From: Limosilactobacillus gorillae
GTDB lineage: Bacteria; Bacillota; Bacilli; Lactobacillales; Lactobacillaceae
DNA length: 64,000 bases
Reading direction: 5' to 3'
Assembly: GCF_001293735.1 (NCBI RefSeq)
Contig: NZ_BCAH01000025.1
Span: forward strand, 1 to 64,000
In this document: one piece after another, positions 34,854 to 45,659 of the stretch
How the letters are laid out: every line of letters begins with the position of its first letter
How positions within the stretch are numbered: the first letter of the stretch is position 1
Position numbers and translations under genes: made by a program
The notes under the pieces: generated by a model
Databases searched by the model: none
Told to the model about the DNA's origin: nothing
What the model saw: the letters and a program-made list of their open reading frames with translations, nothing else

Positions 34854-36797
34854 TTAATCCTCGTGATCATCAAAGTCATCAGCAAACGGCTGGTGCGATT
34901 CCTGGATTCGCTTAAAGAGCTTCTCCAAGTCGGTTGTCGAAAAATGGATCGTCACGGGGCGGCCATGAGGACAATTAAAGGGGTTTTCACACTGGGGGAG
35001 ACGGGCCAAGAGGGCCTTAGCCTGTTGATCCTCTAAGCGATGGTTAGCCTTAATGGCTCGCTTACATGACATCATAATGGCAGCTTTAGCCCGAAAATCC
35101 TTCACACTTAGTTGACCGCTTTTTAAGACCCAGTCAATCATTTCCCGAGCGGTAGCTTCCTCTTGGCCCTCAATAAACCAGGTTGGATGCGACGACAGAA
35201 TGAAGCTGTTTTGCCCAAACGGTTCTAGTAAAATTCCACAACCGGTTAAGATATCCTGGTGATGCTTGATCGCCAGGGCATCGGTTAGTGTGTAGTTTAA
35301 GACCAAGGGTGTCAGAAAACTCTGCTGGTCACTGGTAACCTTCCCAATCTCTTCACGATAGTACTCATAGTTAATTCGTTCCTGGGCTGCGTGTTGGTCA
35401 ATGATGTACAGACCATCAGAAGCCTGGGCTAATAAGTAGGTCCCGTGAAGCTGTCCTAGGTAGGTTAGGTCTGGGAAACGCTCTTCTTTCTCATTGCCAC
35501 GGTCATCAATATCCAAGCTCCCTTGCTTAACCTTCTCTTCTGGGGCTGCTTTGATGGGTACCAGCTGATCGCCAAAGGGTGGCGCCCCTTCTTCACTCTG
35601 GTAGCGTTGATCGAAGGCCTGGACTGCTGGGCTGGCCAGCTCGGCACGGTGACTTACGATAACTGGCTCCCCACTCGTCGGACCGGTTTGCCAAAGTGGC
35701 GGAACATCTTCGGCTCGTTCGCTAACCCGTGGCACCTCACTTTTAGGAACCTGGTGTACCTGCTCCCGTGCTAAAAGCTCACCTGCTCGCTCCCCAACAT
35801 CTGGGATTAGGTTTTGCTTGTCAATTGCCTGGCTAACCGCCTCTTGAAGCAAGGTCGCTAACTGTGGCTCCATACTCAAGCGAACCTCGCGCTTGGCAGG
35901 ATGGACATTAACGTCAACCAGAATTGGGTCAAGGTTGATGTTAATCACTGCCAGGGGGTAGCGGCCAACCATTAGTTTGGAACGGTACCCGGCCACCAAA
36001 GTCTTAGTAAGCTGGTAATTTCTCACGTAGCGGTGGTTGATCATGATCGTCATATACTGGCGTCCTGCCCGTGTTAACTCAGGCAAGGACACCAGTCCCG
36101 TTACCGTAAAATTGGGGTCTTCTCCATGAACCTCAATCATCTTACGCCCCACTTCCACCCCATAAATGGCCGCGACAACCTGTTTTAAGTTCCCGTTTCC
36201 AGCCGAACGGAAGGCCTCCTTACCATCGTGGGTCAAGGAAAAGGCCACCCCAGGGTTTGCAAGGGCTAAGCGATTAACGATATCGATAATCCGGGCCAGT
36301 TCTGTATGTGGCGACTTCAGGTACTTTAACCGGGCTGGTGTATTGAAAAATAGGTCGCTAACTAAGACGTCTGTCCCTGGCCGTGCGCTAGAGGGACCCT
36401 GGTCGAGAATTTGCCCTCCCCTAATATGAATCTTGTAGCCAGCTTCCCCACCCGTCGCCGTTTGCAATAATACCGCGGCAACTGAAGCAATACTGGGCAA
36501 GGCTTCACCACGAAAGCCCATTGTAGTGACTTTGAAAAGGTCATTTTTGTTAGTAATCTTACTGGTAGCGTGACGTTCAAAGGCTAGAGCCACATCTTCT
36601 GCCTCAATCCCCTGCCCATCATCGATGACCCGGATACTTTTCAGTCCTGCTTCTTCAACGATAATATCAATCCGCTTACTATTGGCATCCAAGGAATTTT
36701 CTACTAACTCCTTAACGATCGAGGCGGGACGTTCGATTACTTCTCCAGCCGCGATCTGGTTAGCCAAAACACTATCTAATTCGTGAATCTTGCCCAT
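34854..36797 (-). CDS. mutL: DNA mismatch repair protein MutL
   Basis: 647 residues. N-terminal GHKL ATPase with VIDDGQGI and GFRGEALPSIASV; a variable Pro/Glu-rich linker (about 335-440); C-terminal domain with the endonuclease metal motif DQHAAQERINYE and the CPHGRP motif, both expected in organisms without MutH. It follows mutS by 16 bases. Confidence 0.96.
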   Translation of the reverse strand: MGKIHELDSVLANQIAAGEVIERPASIVKELVENSLDANSKRIDIIVEEAGLKSIRVIDDGQGIEAEDVALAFERHATSKITNKNDLFKVTTMGFRGEALPSIASVAAVLLQTATGGEAGYKIHIRGGQILDQGPSSARPGTDVLVSDLFFNTPARLKYLKSPHTELARIIDIVNRLALANPGVAFSLTHDGKEAFRSAGNGNLKQVVAAIYGVEVGRKMIEVHGEDPNFTVTGLVSLPELTRAGRQYMTIMINHRYVRNYQLTKTLVAGYRSKLMVGRYPLAVININLDPILVDVNVHPAKREVRLSMEPQLATLLQEAVSQAIDKQNLIPDVGERAGELLAREQVHQVPKSEVPRVSERAEDVPPLWQTGPTSGEPVIVSHRAELASPAVQAFDQRYQSEEGAPPFGDQLVPIKAAPEEKVKQGSLDIDDRGNEKEERFPDLTYLGQLHGTYLLAQASDGLYIIDQHAAQERINYEYYREEIGKVTSDQQSFLTPLVLNYTLTDALAIKHHQDILTGCGILLEPFGQNSFILSSHPTWFIEGQEEATAREMIDWVLKSGQLSVKDFRAKAAIMMSCKRAIKANHRLEDQQAKALLARLPQCENPFNCPHGRPVTIHFSTTDLEKLFKRIQESHQPFADDFDDHED

Positions 36798-36813
36798 CGT
36801 GCTCCCTTCCTCG

Positions 36814-39429
36814 CTACTTTAGACTCTGTTGCCACTTGAAAACCTGATTCATTACATCCATCGGGGTCATACTCATTAGGTCGAGGTTCTTAACCTGGTG
36901 GGCAATCTTATCCGCCTTTGAACTTTGATTGCCTTGCGGTTTCGTAGCAAAGAGCTCTAGTTGTCCATTATCCTCTTGTAGTAGGGGCGCTGGCTCCTTT
37001 TCCTTAACTGGTATAACTGGTTTCTTTTCTTGGCTAACCGGTTTTGGCTTAACCTCTGCTTGGCCTTCCAAGTCAGTCAGAATTTGGTTAGCCCGCTTCA
37101 AAAGTGGGTGTGGCATCCCCGCTAATTTGGCCACGTGGATCCCGTAAGACTTATCAGCTGGTCCTGGCGTCACTTTGTGTAAGAACACTAACTCCCCATT
37201 TTCTTCAGTTGCTCCAACGTGAACATTTTTAAGCTGGTCTAGCTCAGCATCCAAGGCCGTCAGCTCGTGGTAGTGAGTTGAAAACAGCGTCTTGGCCCCA
37301 ACCCGGTTATGAACAAACTCAATGATTGCTTGAGCCAGCGCCATTCCATCGTAGGTAGCCGTCCCCCGCCCGATTTCGTCAAAGAGGATTAGACTATCTT
37401 TGGTGGCGTTTTGTAAGGCGTTATTAGCCTCCATCATTTCAACCATGAAGGTCGACTCTCCAGATACCAGGTCATCCGCAGCCCCAATCCGGGTAAAAAT
37501 CTGGTCAAAGATTGGTAACTGGGCCCGCTGGGCAGGTACGAAGCAACCCATTTGCGCCATCACCGCCGTTAAGGCTAACTGACGCATGTATGTTGATTTC
37601 CCAGACATATTTGGCCCGGTGATCAGGAGGATGCTGGTCTGATCACCCATCAAAACGTCATTGGGAACGTACTCCTGGTGGCCCATAAACTTTTCGACAA
37701 CCGGATGGCGCCCCTTTTCGATCTTTAATCGGTGATCGTGATTAAGTTCAGGGCGAACAAAGTGGTAGTCCTCGGCCACCTTCGCGAAGGCCTGTAAAAC
37801 ATCCAGGCCAGCCAGGTTAGCAGCTAGCTTTTGCAGGCGATCAATTTGTTCCTTAACGGCCTCACGCACCTTAACAAACAGCTCATATTCCAGCGCCGTT
37901 GACTTATCCTGTGCCCCTAAAATCAAGGTTTCCTTTTCCTTTAACTCTGGTGTAGCAAATCGTTCAGCATTGACTAAGGTTTGTTTGCGTTCATAACGGT
38001 CGGCCGGTAACTTAGCAACGTTAGCCTTGGTTACCTCAATATAGTAGCCAAAGACATGATTGTAGCCAATCTTAAGGTTATTAATCCCTGTTTCTTGCCG
38101 TTCTTTTTCCTGGAGTTGGGCGATCCAATGTTTACCATTTTGCATGGCATTACGATACTCATCCAGCTGGTGATTATACCCATCATTAATCACACCACCA
38201 TCGGTAACTGAAATCGGCGGTTCCGGGGCAATCGCCCGGTCAATCAGGGTTGCCACATCCTCCATTGGATCTAGGGCCTGCTCTAACCCATCAAAAGCCG
38301 GTACATCCAATGTTTGCAAGATATACTTAATTTTAGGAACCTGCTGCAGGGAGGTCTTTAACTGAATCAAGTCGCGCCCGTTAATCGAGCCGTAAGCAAC
38401 CCGTCCAGCCAACCGTTCAAGGTCGTAAACCTTGATCAGCTCTTCCTGAAGGTTTTGGCGCTCAAAGTAGTGGTCAAGTAGCTCTTGAACCCGGTCATAA
38501 CGGCGTTCAATTTTATCCTGATCCAGAAGAGGGCGGTCCAGCCACTGCTTCAACAGCCGTGATCCCATGGCGGTCTTGGTTTCATCCAACAGCCAAGCTA
38601 GGGTGCCCTGTCGCTTGCCCGAACGCAAATTGGTCATCAACTCTAAGTTAACCTTAGAACGGTGATCGATTTTCATAAAAGATGATAATTGATAGGCCAC
38701 CGCCCGTTGTAGATGAGCCAACGAGCGCTTCTGAGTGGTTAAAAGGTACGACACCAGTAAAGCAACCACTCTTTGTTGCCCCTGGTTAGTCAGGTCCTGG
38801 GTTAAGTACGCCACCTCGGCCTGATTTAAGACTTGTAATTGCACCGAACGTAAGATATTTCGTTGAGTAAGCGCTTTATCGAGACTTGGCGCCACTTCCT
38901 CCTCGGTCACAACTTCCCGTGTCTGTAGGTTGATCAGTTCGTTTAAAGCTCCAGCCTCGCTATCGACACTTGTAACCTTCAGCTCCCCTGTTGACAGGTC
39001 GGTATAAGCCAGGTTGTAGCCACTATCCCCCTTGCTTAGAGCCGTCAGATAGTTATTTTGCTTGGCAGCTTCCCCGCTTAAGTCCATGGTCGTCCCAGGA
39101 GTCACCAGGCGGGTCACTTCTCGTTTAACCATTCCCTTGGTCGTCTTAGGGTCTTCCATTTGCTCACAAATGGCGACCTTATAACCCTTATCAATTAAAA
39201 TATCAATATAATTATCCACCGCCCGGTGGGGGACCCCACACATTGGGATTGGGTTATCTTTGCTCTTGCTCCGTGATGTCAGGGTTAATTCGAGGAGTTG
39301 GGCTCCCTTGACGGCATCATCATTGAACATCTCATAAAAATCGCCCAGTCGGTAGAACAAAAAGGCGTCCGGGTACTGATCCTTAACCCGCTGGTACTGT
39401 TCCATCATCGGTGTTTGTTTCTTTGCCAC
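36814..39429 (-). CDS. mutS: DNA mismatch repair protein MutS
   Basis: 871 residues. The mismatch-reading motif is FYEMF ([15 protein letters not shown], residues about 25-38), Walker A is [13 protein letters not shown] near 610 and Walker [14 protein letters not shown] near 685. The C-terminal tail is Pro/Lys-rich then helical (dimerisation; beta-clamp-type QLELFA motif near 830). Co-transcribed with mutL. Confidence 0.97.
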   Translation of the reverse strand: MAKKQTPMMEQYQRVKDQYPDAFLFYRLGDFYEMFNDDAVKGAQLLELTLTSRSKSKDNPIPMCGVPHRAVDNYIDILIDKGYKVAICEQMEDPKTTKGMVKREVTRLVTPGTTMDLSGEAAKQNNYLTALSKGDSGYNLAYTDLSTGELKVTSVDSEAGALNELINLQTREVVTEEEVAPSLDKALTQRNILRSVQLQVLNQAEVAYLTQDLTNQGQQRVVALLVSYLLTTQKRSLAHLQRAVAYQLSSFMKIDHRSKVNLELMTNLRSGKRQGTLAWLLDETKTAMGSRLLKQWLDRPLLDQDKIERRYDRVQELLDHYFERQNLQEELIKVYDLERLAGRVAYGSINGRDLIQLKTSLQQVPKIKYILQTLDVPAFDGLEQALDPMEDVATLIDRAIAPEPPISVTDGGVINDGYNHQLDEYRNAMQNGKHWIAQLQEKERQETGINNLKIGYNHVFGYYIEVTKANVAKLPADRYERKQTLVNAERFATPELKEKETLILGAQDKSTALEYELFVKVREAVKEQIDRLQKLAANLAGLDVLQAFAKVAEDYHFVRPELNHDHRLKIEKGRHPVVEKFMGHQEYVPNDVLMGDQTSILLITGPNMSGKSTYMRQLALTAVMAQMGCFVPAQRAQLPIFDQIFTRIGAADDLVSGESTFMVEMMEANNALQNATKDSLILFDEIGRGTATYDGMALAQAIIEFVHNRVGAKTLFSTHYHELTALDAELDQLKNVHVGATEENGELVFLHKVTPGPADKSYGIHVAKLAGMPHPLLKRANQILTDLEGQAEVKPKPVSQEKKPVIPVKEKEPAPLLQEDNGQLELFATKPQGNQSSKADKIAHQVKNLDLMSMTPMDVMNQVFKWQQSLK

Positions 39430-39486
39430 AATGCCACCCCTTTAAAATTACTACTCCTATTCTAACATTTTCGCTAAAGGGAAAAC

Positions 39487-39518
39487 AAAAGAGCCGCCAG
39501 CTTCGCTGCGACTCTTTT
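39487..39518 (-). terminator. rny terminator
   Basis: The minus strand has AAAAGAGTCGC, a loop, GCGGCTCTTTT and then GTTTT. Confidence 0.75.
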
Positions 39519-39521
39519 GTC

Positions 39522-41081
39522 TTACTTTGCGTAATCGACAGCCCGGGTTTCCCGAATAACCGTCACTTTAATGTGTCCTGGGTATTCCAGTTGCTTTTCG
39601 ATCTCTTGCTTCAAATCATGTGCTAAGGTCACCGCCTGCTTGTCAGATACCTTAGTTGGCTTAACGATCACCCGGATCTCACGACCCGCTTGTATTGCGT
39701 ATGAATGGTCAACACCCTTATTTTGGTTGGCCAGCTCTTCAAGCTTTTTGAGGCGCTGAATGTATTGCTCCAGAGATTCACTCCGGGCTCCTGGCCGTGC
39801 TCCAGAAACCGCATCAGCGGCCTGAACAAGGACGGCGATGATTGATGTTGGGGCAACATCACCGTGGTGAGAGGCAATCGTGTTAATAACAACCTTATTT
39901 TCTTTGCACCTACGAGTAATTTCAACCCCGAGTTCAACATGAGAGCCATCTACCTCATGGTCAATGGCCTTACCGATGTCGTGTAAGAGGCCAGCACGTT
40001 TAGCTAACGTAACATCTTCACCCAGTTCAGCGGCCATGATACCAGCCAGTTTTGCTACCTCAATCGAGTGCTGTAGCACATTTTGACCGTAGCTAGTCCG
40101 GTACTTTAGGCGCCCAATCGTCTTGATCAGATCCGGGTGCATGGTATGCAATCCTAGGTCGAAGACGGTTTGTTCCCCAACCTCACGTAGTTGAGCGTCC
40201 ATATCCTTACGAGCTCGTTCAACGGCTTCTTCAATCCGAGCCGGATGAATCCGACCGTCTTGAATTAACCGTTTCAAGGCCATCTTGGCAATTTCACGGC
40301 GTACGGGATCAAATCCAGATAAGACAACCGCTTCCGGAGTATCGTCAATAATTAAATCGATCCCGGTCAAGGTTTCCAAGGTCCGAATGTTGCGCCCTTC
40401 ACGTCCGATGATCCGCCCCTTCATATCGTCATTAGGGAGGGTAACCACCGTAACCGTGGTTTCTTGAACCATATCGGCGGCGGAGCGCTGAATAGCCGCC
40501 ACAATCAGGTCCTTAGCGTTCTTTTCTGCCGTTAACTCGGCCTCTTGCTCACTCTCCCGGATCATTGTTTCCCGTTCACTTTGCAACTCTTCTTTTAGCT
40601 GCAAAAGGAGCCGTTCTTTGGCCTCTTCATGTGATAGCTGGGCGACCTTTTCGAGCTCGGCTTGACGTTGCTCGACTAAATCTGCTGCCTGTTGTTGACG
40701 CTTTTGAATCTGCTCCGTACGTTGATCTAGCTTCCGTTCCCGGGAGCTGATGGTATTTTCGCGGTTCTCCAGACTGGTATCCTTGCGGTCAAGGGTTGTT
40801 TCTCGCTGTAACAGGCGCTCTTCTTGTTTCTGGACCTCACTTCGGCGGTCCTTGAGCTCTTGTTCAACTTTCTCACGATAACGGTGACTTTCTTCTCGGG
40901 CCTCTAAGATGGCCTCCTTTTTCGCAGTCGCCGCCTCTTTTTGAGCAGTTGCAATAATCCCCGCGGCGTTATCCTTCGCCTGGGTCAGACGTTGTTCGAA
41001 AACAATTTTTCTACCCATATAACCGGCAATTAGACCGACAACAATAGCGACAGCGGCGATTAATAAGCTGATTCCGTTCAT
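39522..41081 (-). CDS. rny: ribonuclease Y
   Basis: 519 residues: N-terminal membrane helix (about 3-23), a long coiled coil (30-200), a KH domain ([22 protein letters not shown]), and an HD domain with [15 protein letters not shown]. RNase Y is the membrane-bound endonuclease that starts mRNA decay in many Firmicutes. Next to recA as usual. Confidence 0.97.
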   Translation of the reverse strand: MNGISLLIAAVAIVVGLIAGYMGRKIVFEQRLTQAKDNAAGIIATAQKEAATAKKEAILEAREESHRYREKVEQELKDRRSEVQKQEERLLQRETTLDRKDTSLENRENTISSRERKLDQRTEQIQKRQQQAADLVEQRQAELEKVAQLSHEEAKERLLLQLKEELQSERETMIRESEQEAELTAEKNAKDLIVAAIQRSAADMVQETTVTVVTLPNDDMKGRIIGREGRNIRTLETLTGIDLIIDDTPEAVVLSGFDPVRREIAKMALKRLIQDGRIHPARIEEAVERARKDMDAQLREVGEQTVFDLGLHTMHPDLIKTIGRLKYRTSYGQNVLQHSIEVAKLAGIMAAELGEDVTLAKRAGLLHDIGKAIDHEVDGSHVELGVEITRRCKENKVVINTIASHHGDVAPTSIIAVLVQAADAVSGARPGARSESLEQYIQRLKKLEELANQNKGVDHSYAIQAGREIRVIVKPTKVSDKQAVTLAHDLKQEIEKQLEYPGHIKVTVIRETRAVDYAK

Positions 41082-41165
41082 CAGTTCACCTTCCTATCAA
41101 CTATTGACTTGTTGGTTCAAAAGTTTGATTAAGTTTAAGTAATGCAAAAAATTACATACAAAATA

Positions 41166-41194
41166 ATTTTAAGCGCCACACCATAGGGTGTCAA
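41166..41194 (-). promoter_or_regulatory. rny promoter
   Basis: The minus strand has TTGACA, a 17-base spacer, TAAAAT; about 80 bases before rny. Confidence 0.8.
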
Positions 41195-41247
41195 TCAACT
41201 TCGCCTACATTATGTTTGAACTACTCCCACTTAGCTAAGTCTATGGC

Positions 41248-41277
41248 TTGACGCTTGTAGTAAACGCTTCTGATAAT
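41248..41277 (+). promoter_or_regulatory. plus-strand promoter with no gene downstream
   Basis: TTGACG, an 18-base spacer, GATAAT. Transcription would run towards the recA terminator hairpin at 41437-41464. It may drive a small RNA of about 180 bases or may be chance. Confidence 0.4.
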
Positions 41278-41436
41278 ATCGCATACTTACTCAACCGGCT
41301 ATGGTAACTTTTGAACAAAGCTGTATTACCATCTCAGGTTGGCATAACTAAAATTAGAAGATCGCTTACCCTTATTTGCGCAACATTGGGATTATTTTAC
41401 GCCGTTCAAACGACATATTAAGCATTTGATTCAAAA

Positions 41437-41464
41437 AAGAAAGCGCCCCGTAGGCCGCTTTCTT
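41437..41464 (-). terminator. recA terminator
   Basis: The minus strand has AAGAAAGCGGCC... GGCGCTTTCTT, ending in TTTT. Confidence 0.8.
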
Positions 41465-41471
41465 CCAATTA

Positions 41472-42533
41472 TTATTTGTCACTAGATGCTTTTTCAATTG
41501 TTTCTTGCTGTGGGTCCGTGGTATTAGTAGCCGATGCCTCGTCAGGTTCCATCCCGTAGGCTACCCGAACTTTATTCATCAACTCATTCATGGCATCTTC
41601 ATGATCAGCCAGCCATTGCTTAGCATTTTCTCGCCCTTGGCCAATCCGCTCGTTACCATAGGAGTACCATGCTCCCGATTTATTAACAAGGTCCTTGTCA
41701 ACAGCCATATCCAGAAGCTCACCGGTCTTGGAGATTCCTTCTCCATACATGATATCAACTTCTGCTTTACGGAATGGCGGAGCAACCTTATTCTTAACCA
41801 CCTTAATCTTCGCCCGATTTCCGATTACATCGGTCCCGTTTTTAAGCTGCTCCCCGCGTCGAATTTCCATTCGAATCGTAGAGTAAAACTTTAGGGCACG
41901 TCCACCAGGAGTCGTTTCCGGATTACCAAACATAACCCCGACCTTCTCACGGATCTGATTGATAAAGATGGCAATCGTCTTGGTCTTGTTGATTTCACCA
42001 GAAAGCTTCCGCAGAGCCTGTGACATCAAACGAGCTTGCAACCCAACGTGAGTATCACCCATCTCACCTTCGATTTCCGCCCGGGGAACTAGGGCTGCTA
42101 CGGAGTCAACAACGACAATATCAACAGCTCCCGAAGCAATCAAGGCGTCAGCAATTTCCAAGCCCTGTTCACCCGTGTCTGGTTGGGATAAGAGGAGGTC
42201 ATTAATTTGAACCCCTAGTGCCGTTGCATACTGAGGATCAAGGGCGTTTTCGGCATCAATGTAGGCCGCTGTTCCCCCACGCCGTTGAACTTCTGCAACG
42301 GCGTGTAAAGCAACAGTCGTCTTCCCCGAACTTTCCGGACCGTACATTTCAATGATCCGCCCTCGGGGGTATCCACCGACTCCAAGTGCTTCATCAATGG
42401 CTAAGGAGCCACTAGAGATGGTTGCAATCTTGGTATCGGCCGCGTCGCCCATCCGCATGATGGAACCTTTCCCAAAGTTCTTTTCAATTTTACGCAGGGC
42501 ATTATCCAGCGCCGCTTTTCGTTGATCTGCCAA
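41472..42533 (-). CDS. recA: recombinase RecA
   Basis: 353 residues: Walker [14 protein letters not shown] near 66, [15 protein letters not shown] and the L2 loop [14 protein letters not shown]. It forms filaments on single-stranded DNA for recombination, SOS and natural transformation. Divided from cinA by its own promoter and a LexA box. Confidence 0.98.
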   Translation of the reverse strand: MADQRKAALDNALRKIEKNFGKGSIMRMGDAADTKIATISSGSLAIDEALGVGGYPRGRIIEMYGPESSGKTTVALHAVAEVQRRGGTAAYIDAENALDPQYATALGVQINDLLLSQPDTGEQGLEIADALIASGAVDIVVVDSVAALVPRAEIEGEMGDTHVGLQARLMSQALRKLSGEINKTKTIAIFINQIREKVGVMFGNPETTPGGRALKFYSTIRMEIRRGEQLKNGTDVIGNRAKIKVVKNKVAPPFRKAEVDIMYGEGISKTGELLDMAVDKDLVNKSGAWYSYGNERIGQGRENAKQWLADHEDAMNELMNKVRVAYGMEPDEASATNTTDPQQETIEKASSDK

Positions 42534-42570
42534 CTTGTCTTCCTCCTTTAATCCGTACGTATCTTTAATT

Positions 42571-42598
42571 ATTTTATCAGGTTATTTGCAAAAGACAA
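42571..42598 (-). promoter_or_regulatory. recA promoter
   Basis: The minus strand has TTGTCT, a 16-base spacer, TAAAAT, right after the LexA box. Confidence 0.5.
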
Positions 42599-42607
42599 GC
42601 AAAAACT

Positions 42608-42621
42608 CGAACAAAAGTTCG
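42608..42621. promoter_or_regulatory. LexA (SOS) box upstream of recA
   Basis: CGAACAAAAGTTCG fits the Firmicutes LexA/DinR consensus CGAAC-N4-GTTCG perfectly. It lies ten bases upstream of the recA -35. The same palindrome followed by AGTTTTT on the minus strand could also act as a short cinA terminator. Confidence 0.8.
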
Positions 42622-42627
42622 GATTAT

Positions 42628-43872
42628 TTACAAAAGAGTATTGTAAGCTAACCGCATTCCCTCCTGAACACTTTGCTGGCGAACAGCCTGCCTCGTTTGC
42701 CCAGGCAAAAATAACCGCTTGGTAATTGTCGGCTGCCCCTTAATCGCAAGCCCCAACCATACTGTACCGGCCGGTTGGCCTTCTAGGCTATCGGGACCAG
42801 CTACCCCAGTAAAGGAGAGCCCTACATCAGCCCCCATTACCTTTTGGCAACCAATTGCCATTGCCCGAGCAGTCTCTTTGGAGACCACCCCGAACTCACT
42901 GACCGTCTCCTTTGGAACCCCGATCAAGTGTTCTTTCGCACTTGCTGCATAAGTAACAAAGCCTCCGTCAAAGACCTCACTAGCCCCCGGAACTGAGCAC
43001 AGGGTCGCTTGAAATAACCCGCCGGTCAAGCTCTCAGCCCCTGTAATCTTTAACCCCTTCTTCCTTAGTGTTTTTACCAGGGCCTTGGCCAGGCTCATCC
43101 CCTCTCCCTTTCCGATGTAGTAGCCGGCTTCTTTTTGTTTGATCTTAATGAGGGTATCTTTCATCAACCGATGGGCTTCTTCTTTTTTAACGTTATGGAT
43201 CGTAGCCCGTACCTGAATTTCATCGGGCTGAACGTAGGAAGTTACCACAATGCGCTGGTCGAGGTTTAAAGACAACAATTCACTCATCAGTAGTGACTCC
43301 GGACGCCCAACAAAGTGTAAAAGAGTCGAAAAAATTTCCCGTCCCGTCCCGAAGTCACGCTTAAGGTAAGGTAATAGCGACTCCCTAACCATTGCGGTAA
43401 ATTCACGCGGGGGACCGGGCAAAACAACGTAGGTGTGGTCCTGATCCTTTAAATATGTCCCCAAAGCTAATCCAGTTGGATTTTTCAAAGGCGTTGCTCC
43501 CGCTAGGTAATAAGCCTGACGAACGTTTTTAGGATTAACAGTGGTCGAAATCGAGCGCAACTCTAAGGTGGCTTTAACCTCCTGCCAGTAGGACTCATCA
43601 AGGCATAGGTCTCGTCCTAAGAACTCCCCGACCGCCGCCATCGTCCGATCGTCTTCCGTGGGACCAAGGCCACCACAGATGAAGATCAGTTGAGCACGTT
43701 GACTCGCAACAGCCAGGGACTGTTTGATCCGGGTTGGATCATCGTCAACGTTAGTTTGCCACGGAGCTTCAATCATTAGTTGACGAAGCTGATCAGCTAA
43801 GTAGCGAGCGTTGGTGTTGGTGATTTGTCCTAGGGTAATCTCGGTTCCAACTGAAATAATTTCTGCTTGCAT
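42628..43872 (-). CDS. cinA: CinA family protein (NMN amidohydrolase)
   Basis: 414 residues: an N-terminal MoaB/MogA-like domain (VGTEITLGQITNTNARYLA, GGLGPTEDDRT), and a C-terminal amidase domain with AESLTGGLFQATLCSVPGAS and GVAGPDSLEG. It recycles nicotinamide mononucleotide and is competence-linked in streptococci. Followed by recA. Confidence 0.95.
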   Translation of the reverse strand: MQAEIISVGTEITLGQITNTNARYLADQLRQLMIEAPWQTNVDDDPTRIKQSLAVASQRAQLIFICGGLGPTEDDRTMAAVGEFLGRDLCLDESYWQEVKATLELRSISTTVNPKNVRQAYYLAGATPLKNPTGLALGTYLKDQDHTYVVLPGPPREFTAMVRESLLPYLKRDFGTGREIFSTLLHFVGRPESLLMSELLSLNLDQRIVVTSYVQPDEIQVRATIHNVKKEEAHRLMKDTLIKIKQKEAGYYIGKGEGMSLAKALVKTLRKKGLKITGAESLTGGLFQATLCSVPGASEVFDGGFVTYAASAKEHLIGVPKETVSEFGVVSKETARAMAIGCQKVMGADVGLSFTGVAGPDSLEGQPAGTVWLGLAIKGQPTITKRLFLPGQTRQAVRQQSVQEGMRLAYNTLL

Positions 43873-43913
43873 AAAGCTTCCCCCTTACCTATCAAGTACG
43901 GCAAAATAGTAAA

Positions 43914-43943
43914 AAGGGACGAACCAATTTGGTTGCGCCCCTT
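43914..43943 (-). terminator. pgsA terminator
   Basis: The minus strand has AAGGGGCGCAACC, AAATT, GGTTCGTCCCTTTTT. Isolates cinA from pgsA. Confidence 0.8.
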
Positions 43944-43950
43944 AAAAAGT

Positions 43951-44535
43951 TTATTTAAAGCCGTCAGCAAAAACGCCCCGGCCCTTTACGAAGTAGTCCA
44001 CTCCAGAGTAGACGGTAAAGAATAAGCAGATATATAACATGATCTGGCCAAAAGGAATTCCCCACATCGCAAAGATCACATTGTTTAACAACAGAAAGAT
44101 AATTGCAATAAACTGGGTCGTCGTTTTAATCTTCCCTGGCATCTTAGCCGCCAAGACTTGTCCGTTTTGCTCCACAATCAAGAGACGTAAGCCAGTCACA
44201 GACAATTCTCGCCAGATAATGATAGTGGTTACCCACGCCGGAACCACACCAGAGCCGGTCATTACGATGAAAGCCGTCATGACAAGCAACTTATCCGCCA
44301 GTGGGTCGGTAAACTTACCGAAGTTAGTAACTAAATGTTGCCGGCGAGCAATCTGACCATCCAGATTATCAGTGATCGTGGCCGCAATGAAGAGGATTGC
44401 CGCGATCAGTTGACTAACCGGAATTGTTGCCCCCCAAAAAGTCACGTTCCCCCAGTGGAAGGGGACTACCATTAAAATAAGGAAAAACGGGATAACAATT
44501 AAGCGGACCACGGTCAGCTTATTTGGTAAATTCAT
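43951..44535 (-). CDS. pgsA: CDP-diacylglycerol-glycerol-3-phosphate phosphatidyltransferase
   Basis: 194 residues, six membrane helices. The CDP-alcohol phosphotransferase motif D-x2-D-G-x2-A-R-x8-G-x3-D-x3-D is complete in DNLDGQIARRQHL..GKFTDPLAD near 60. Makes phosphatidylglycerol phosphate. After rodZ by 15 bases. Confidence 0.96.
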   Translation of the reverse strand: MNLPNKLTVVRLIVIPFFLILMVVPFHWGNVTFWGATIPVSQLIAAILFIAATITDNLDGQIARRQHLVTNFGKFTDPLADKLLVMTAFIVMTGSGVVPAWVTTIIIWRELSVTGLRLLIVEQNGQVLAAKMPGKIKTTTQFIAIIFLLLNNVIFAMWGIPFGQIMLYICLFFTVYSGVDYFVKGRGVFADGFK

Positions 44536-44550
44536 TAATTAAATCTCCTT

Positions 44551-45558
44551 TTAACGTGTTGTTGATGATTGGGTAGTTGAATTTGTCGTTCCGGTTGTGG
44601 AAGTTGAAGTTACCGTCGACGATGCATTACTTGAAGCACTGGAGCTCGTTGCACTAGTGGAAGTTGCACTTGAGTTATCCGTTGCTTGCGCCCCAAATCT
44701 AATTGTTACTGTCCGGGTATTGGCGTACTTCCCGTTATCGGTTAGGTCAAGCGTTTGGTCCCCGATCTTAACCGTTGTTGCGCTTGCATTCCCAAGCGTC
44801 AGGACGACTGTTTGAGCGCCCTTCGTCAAAGTAACCTTAGACGTGGCATTAGCTGCTAAGGTCTTTGACAGCATACTCGTCCCATCAACAGTTACGCTGG
44901 TCCAGGCTTGGCCACTGGTCTTAATGGTCATATCAGTTGCCTTCGTTAAGGTACTGGTTGTTGACAAGGTCACTGAAGATGTAGTTCGATTTGACTGAGT
45001 GAAGTCAAGTTTGCTTTTCTCCTTGGAAGAATCAGATGACTTCTTAGACGAACTAGACGAAGACTTCTTAGAGGATTCCCCAGAAACGGAAACAGAGCTA
45101 GCATCGATCTTTGTTGCTGCATCCTGACGATTACGGACGATAGCCGTAGCCCAGATTGCTCCTAAGATTATAACCACCACCACTGCAATAATAACAGTTG
45201 GTAAGTACCTGCGAGCCCGGTCAACCCGGTCCACGGTTGGCTGACGATTTCCCATCCGCGTTTCCACCGCTTGGGCTAAGTGATCAGCGTATTCATCGGT
45301 CTTAGTTTGGGGCAGTTCATCATCGTAATCCCTTAAGAGGGTGTTCCCATCAAGCCCCACAGTGTCGGCGTACTGTTTTACGAAGGCCCGAACATAAAAG
45401 TCCCCTGGTAATTCAGTAAACTTCTCGTCTTCAATTGCAATCAAGTAGCGCTTTTGAATCTTCGTGGCTTGCTGCAGATCATCTAAGGTTAATCCCTTTT
45501 GCTCACGCGCTTCCCGCAACTTTTGGCCAATATTGGCCCTTTCTTCGTTTTCACTCAT
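44551..45558 (-). CDS. rodZ: RodZ-like helix-turn-helix membrane protein
   Basis: 335 residues: Xre-type helix-turn-helix (IGQKLREAREQKGLTLDDL..), membrane helix near 123-143, a Ser/Lys-rich linker, a DUF4115 beta domain (about 200-290), and a Ser/Thr-rich tail. RodZ anchors MreB and shapes elongation. YmfM position between ymfH and pgsA is standard. Confidence 0.9.
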   Translation of the reverse strand: MSENEERANIGQKLREAREQKGLTLDDLQQATKIQKRYLIAIEDEKFTELPGDFYVRAFVKQYADTVGLDGNTLLRDYDDELPQTKTDEYADHLAQAVETRMGNRQPTVDRVDRARRYLPTVIIAVVVVIILGAIWATAIVRNRQDAATKIDASSVSVSGESSKKSSSSSSKKSSDSSKEKSKLDFTQSNRTTSSVTLSTTSTLTKATDMTIKTSGQAWTSVTVDGTSMLSKTLAANATSKVTLTKGAQTVVLTLGNASATTVKIGDQTLDLTDNGKYANTRTVTIRFGAQATDNSSATSTSATSSSASSNASSTVTSTSTTGTTNSTTQSSTTR

Positions 45559-45659
45559 TACCTAATTCCTCATTCTTTTGCATTATTCACAGTTACCAAG
45601 TATAGCACACTCGCCTTTAAATACCGGACCCCAGATCAAATCATAAAAAAGTTTAAACT

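Larger units (their letters stand above)
41082..41471. other. 390-base gap between rny and recA
   Basis: No gene longer than a 16-codon ATG frame is seen. It holds the rny promoter (41166-41194), a plus-strand promoter-like sequence (41248-41277) pointing at the recA end, and the recA terminator. The remaining stretch 41278-41436 has no recognised content. Confidence 0.6.

Noticed and set aside
41302-41352. 16-codon ORF (ATG at about 41304) in the rny-recA gap
   Set aside because: No ribosome site before it and no recognisable peptide; noted only as part of the possible small RNA.
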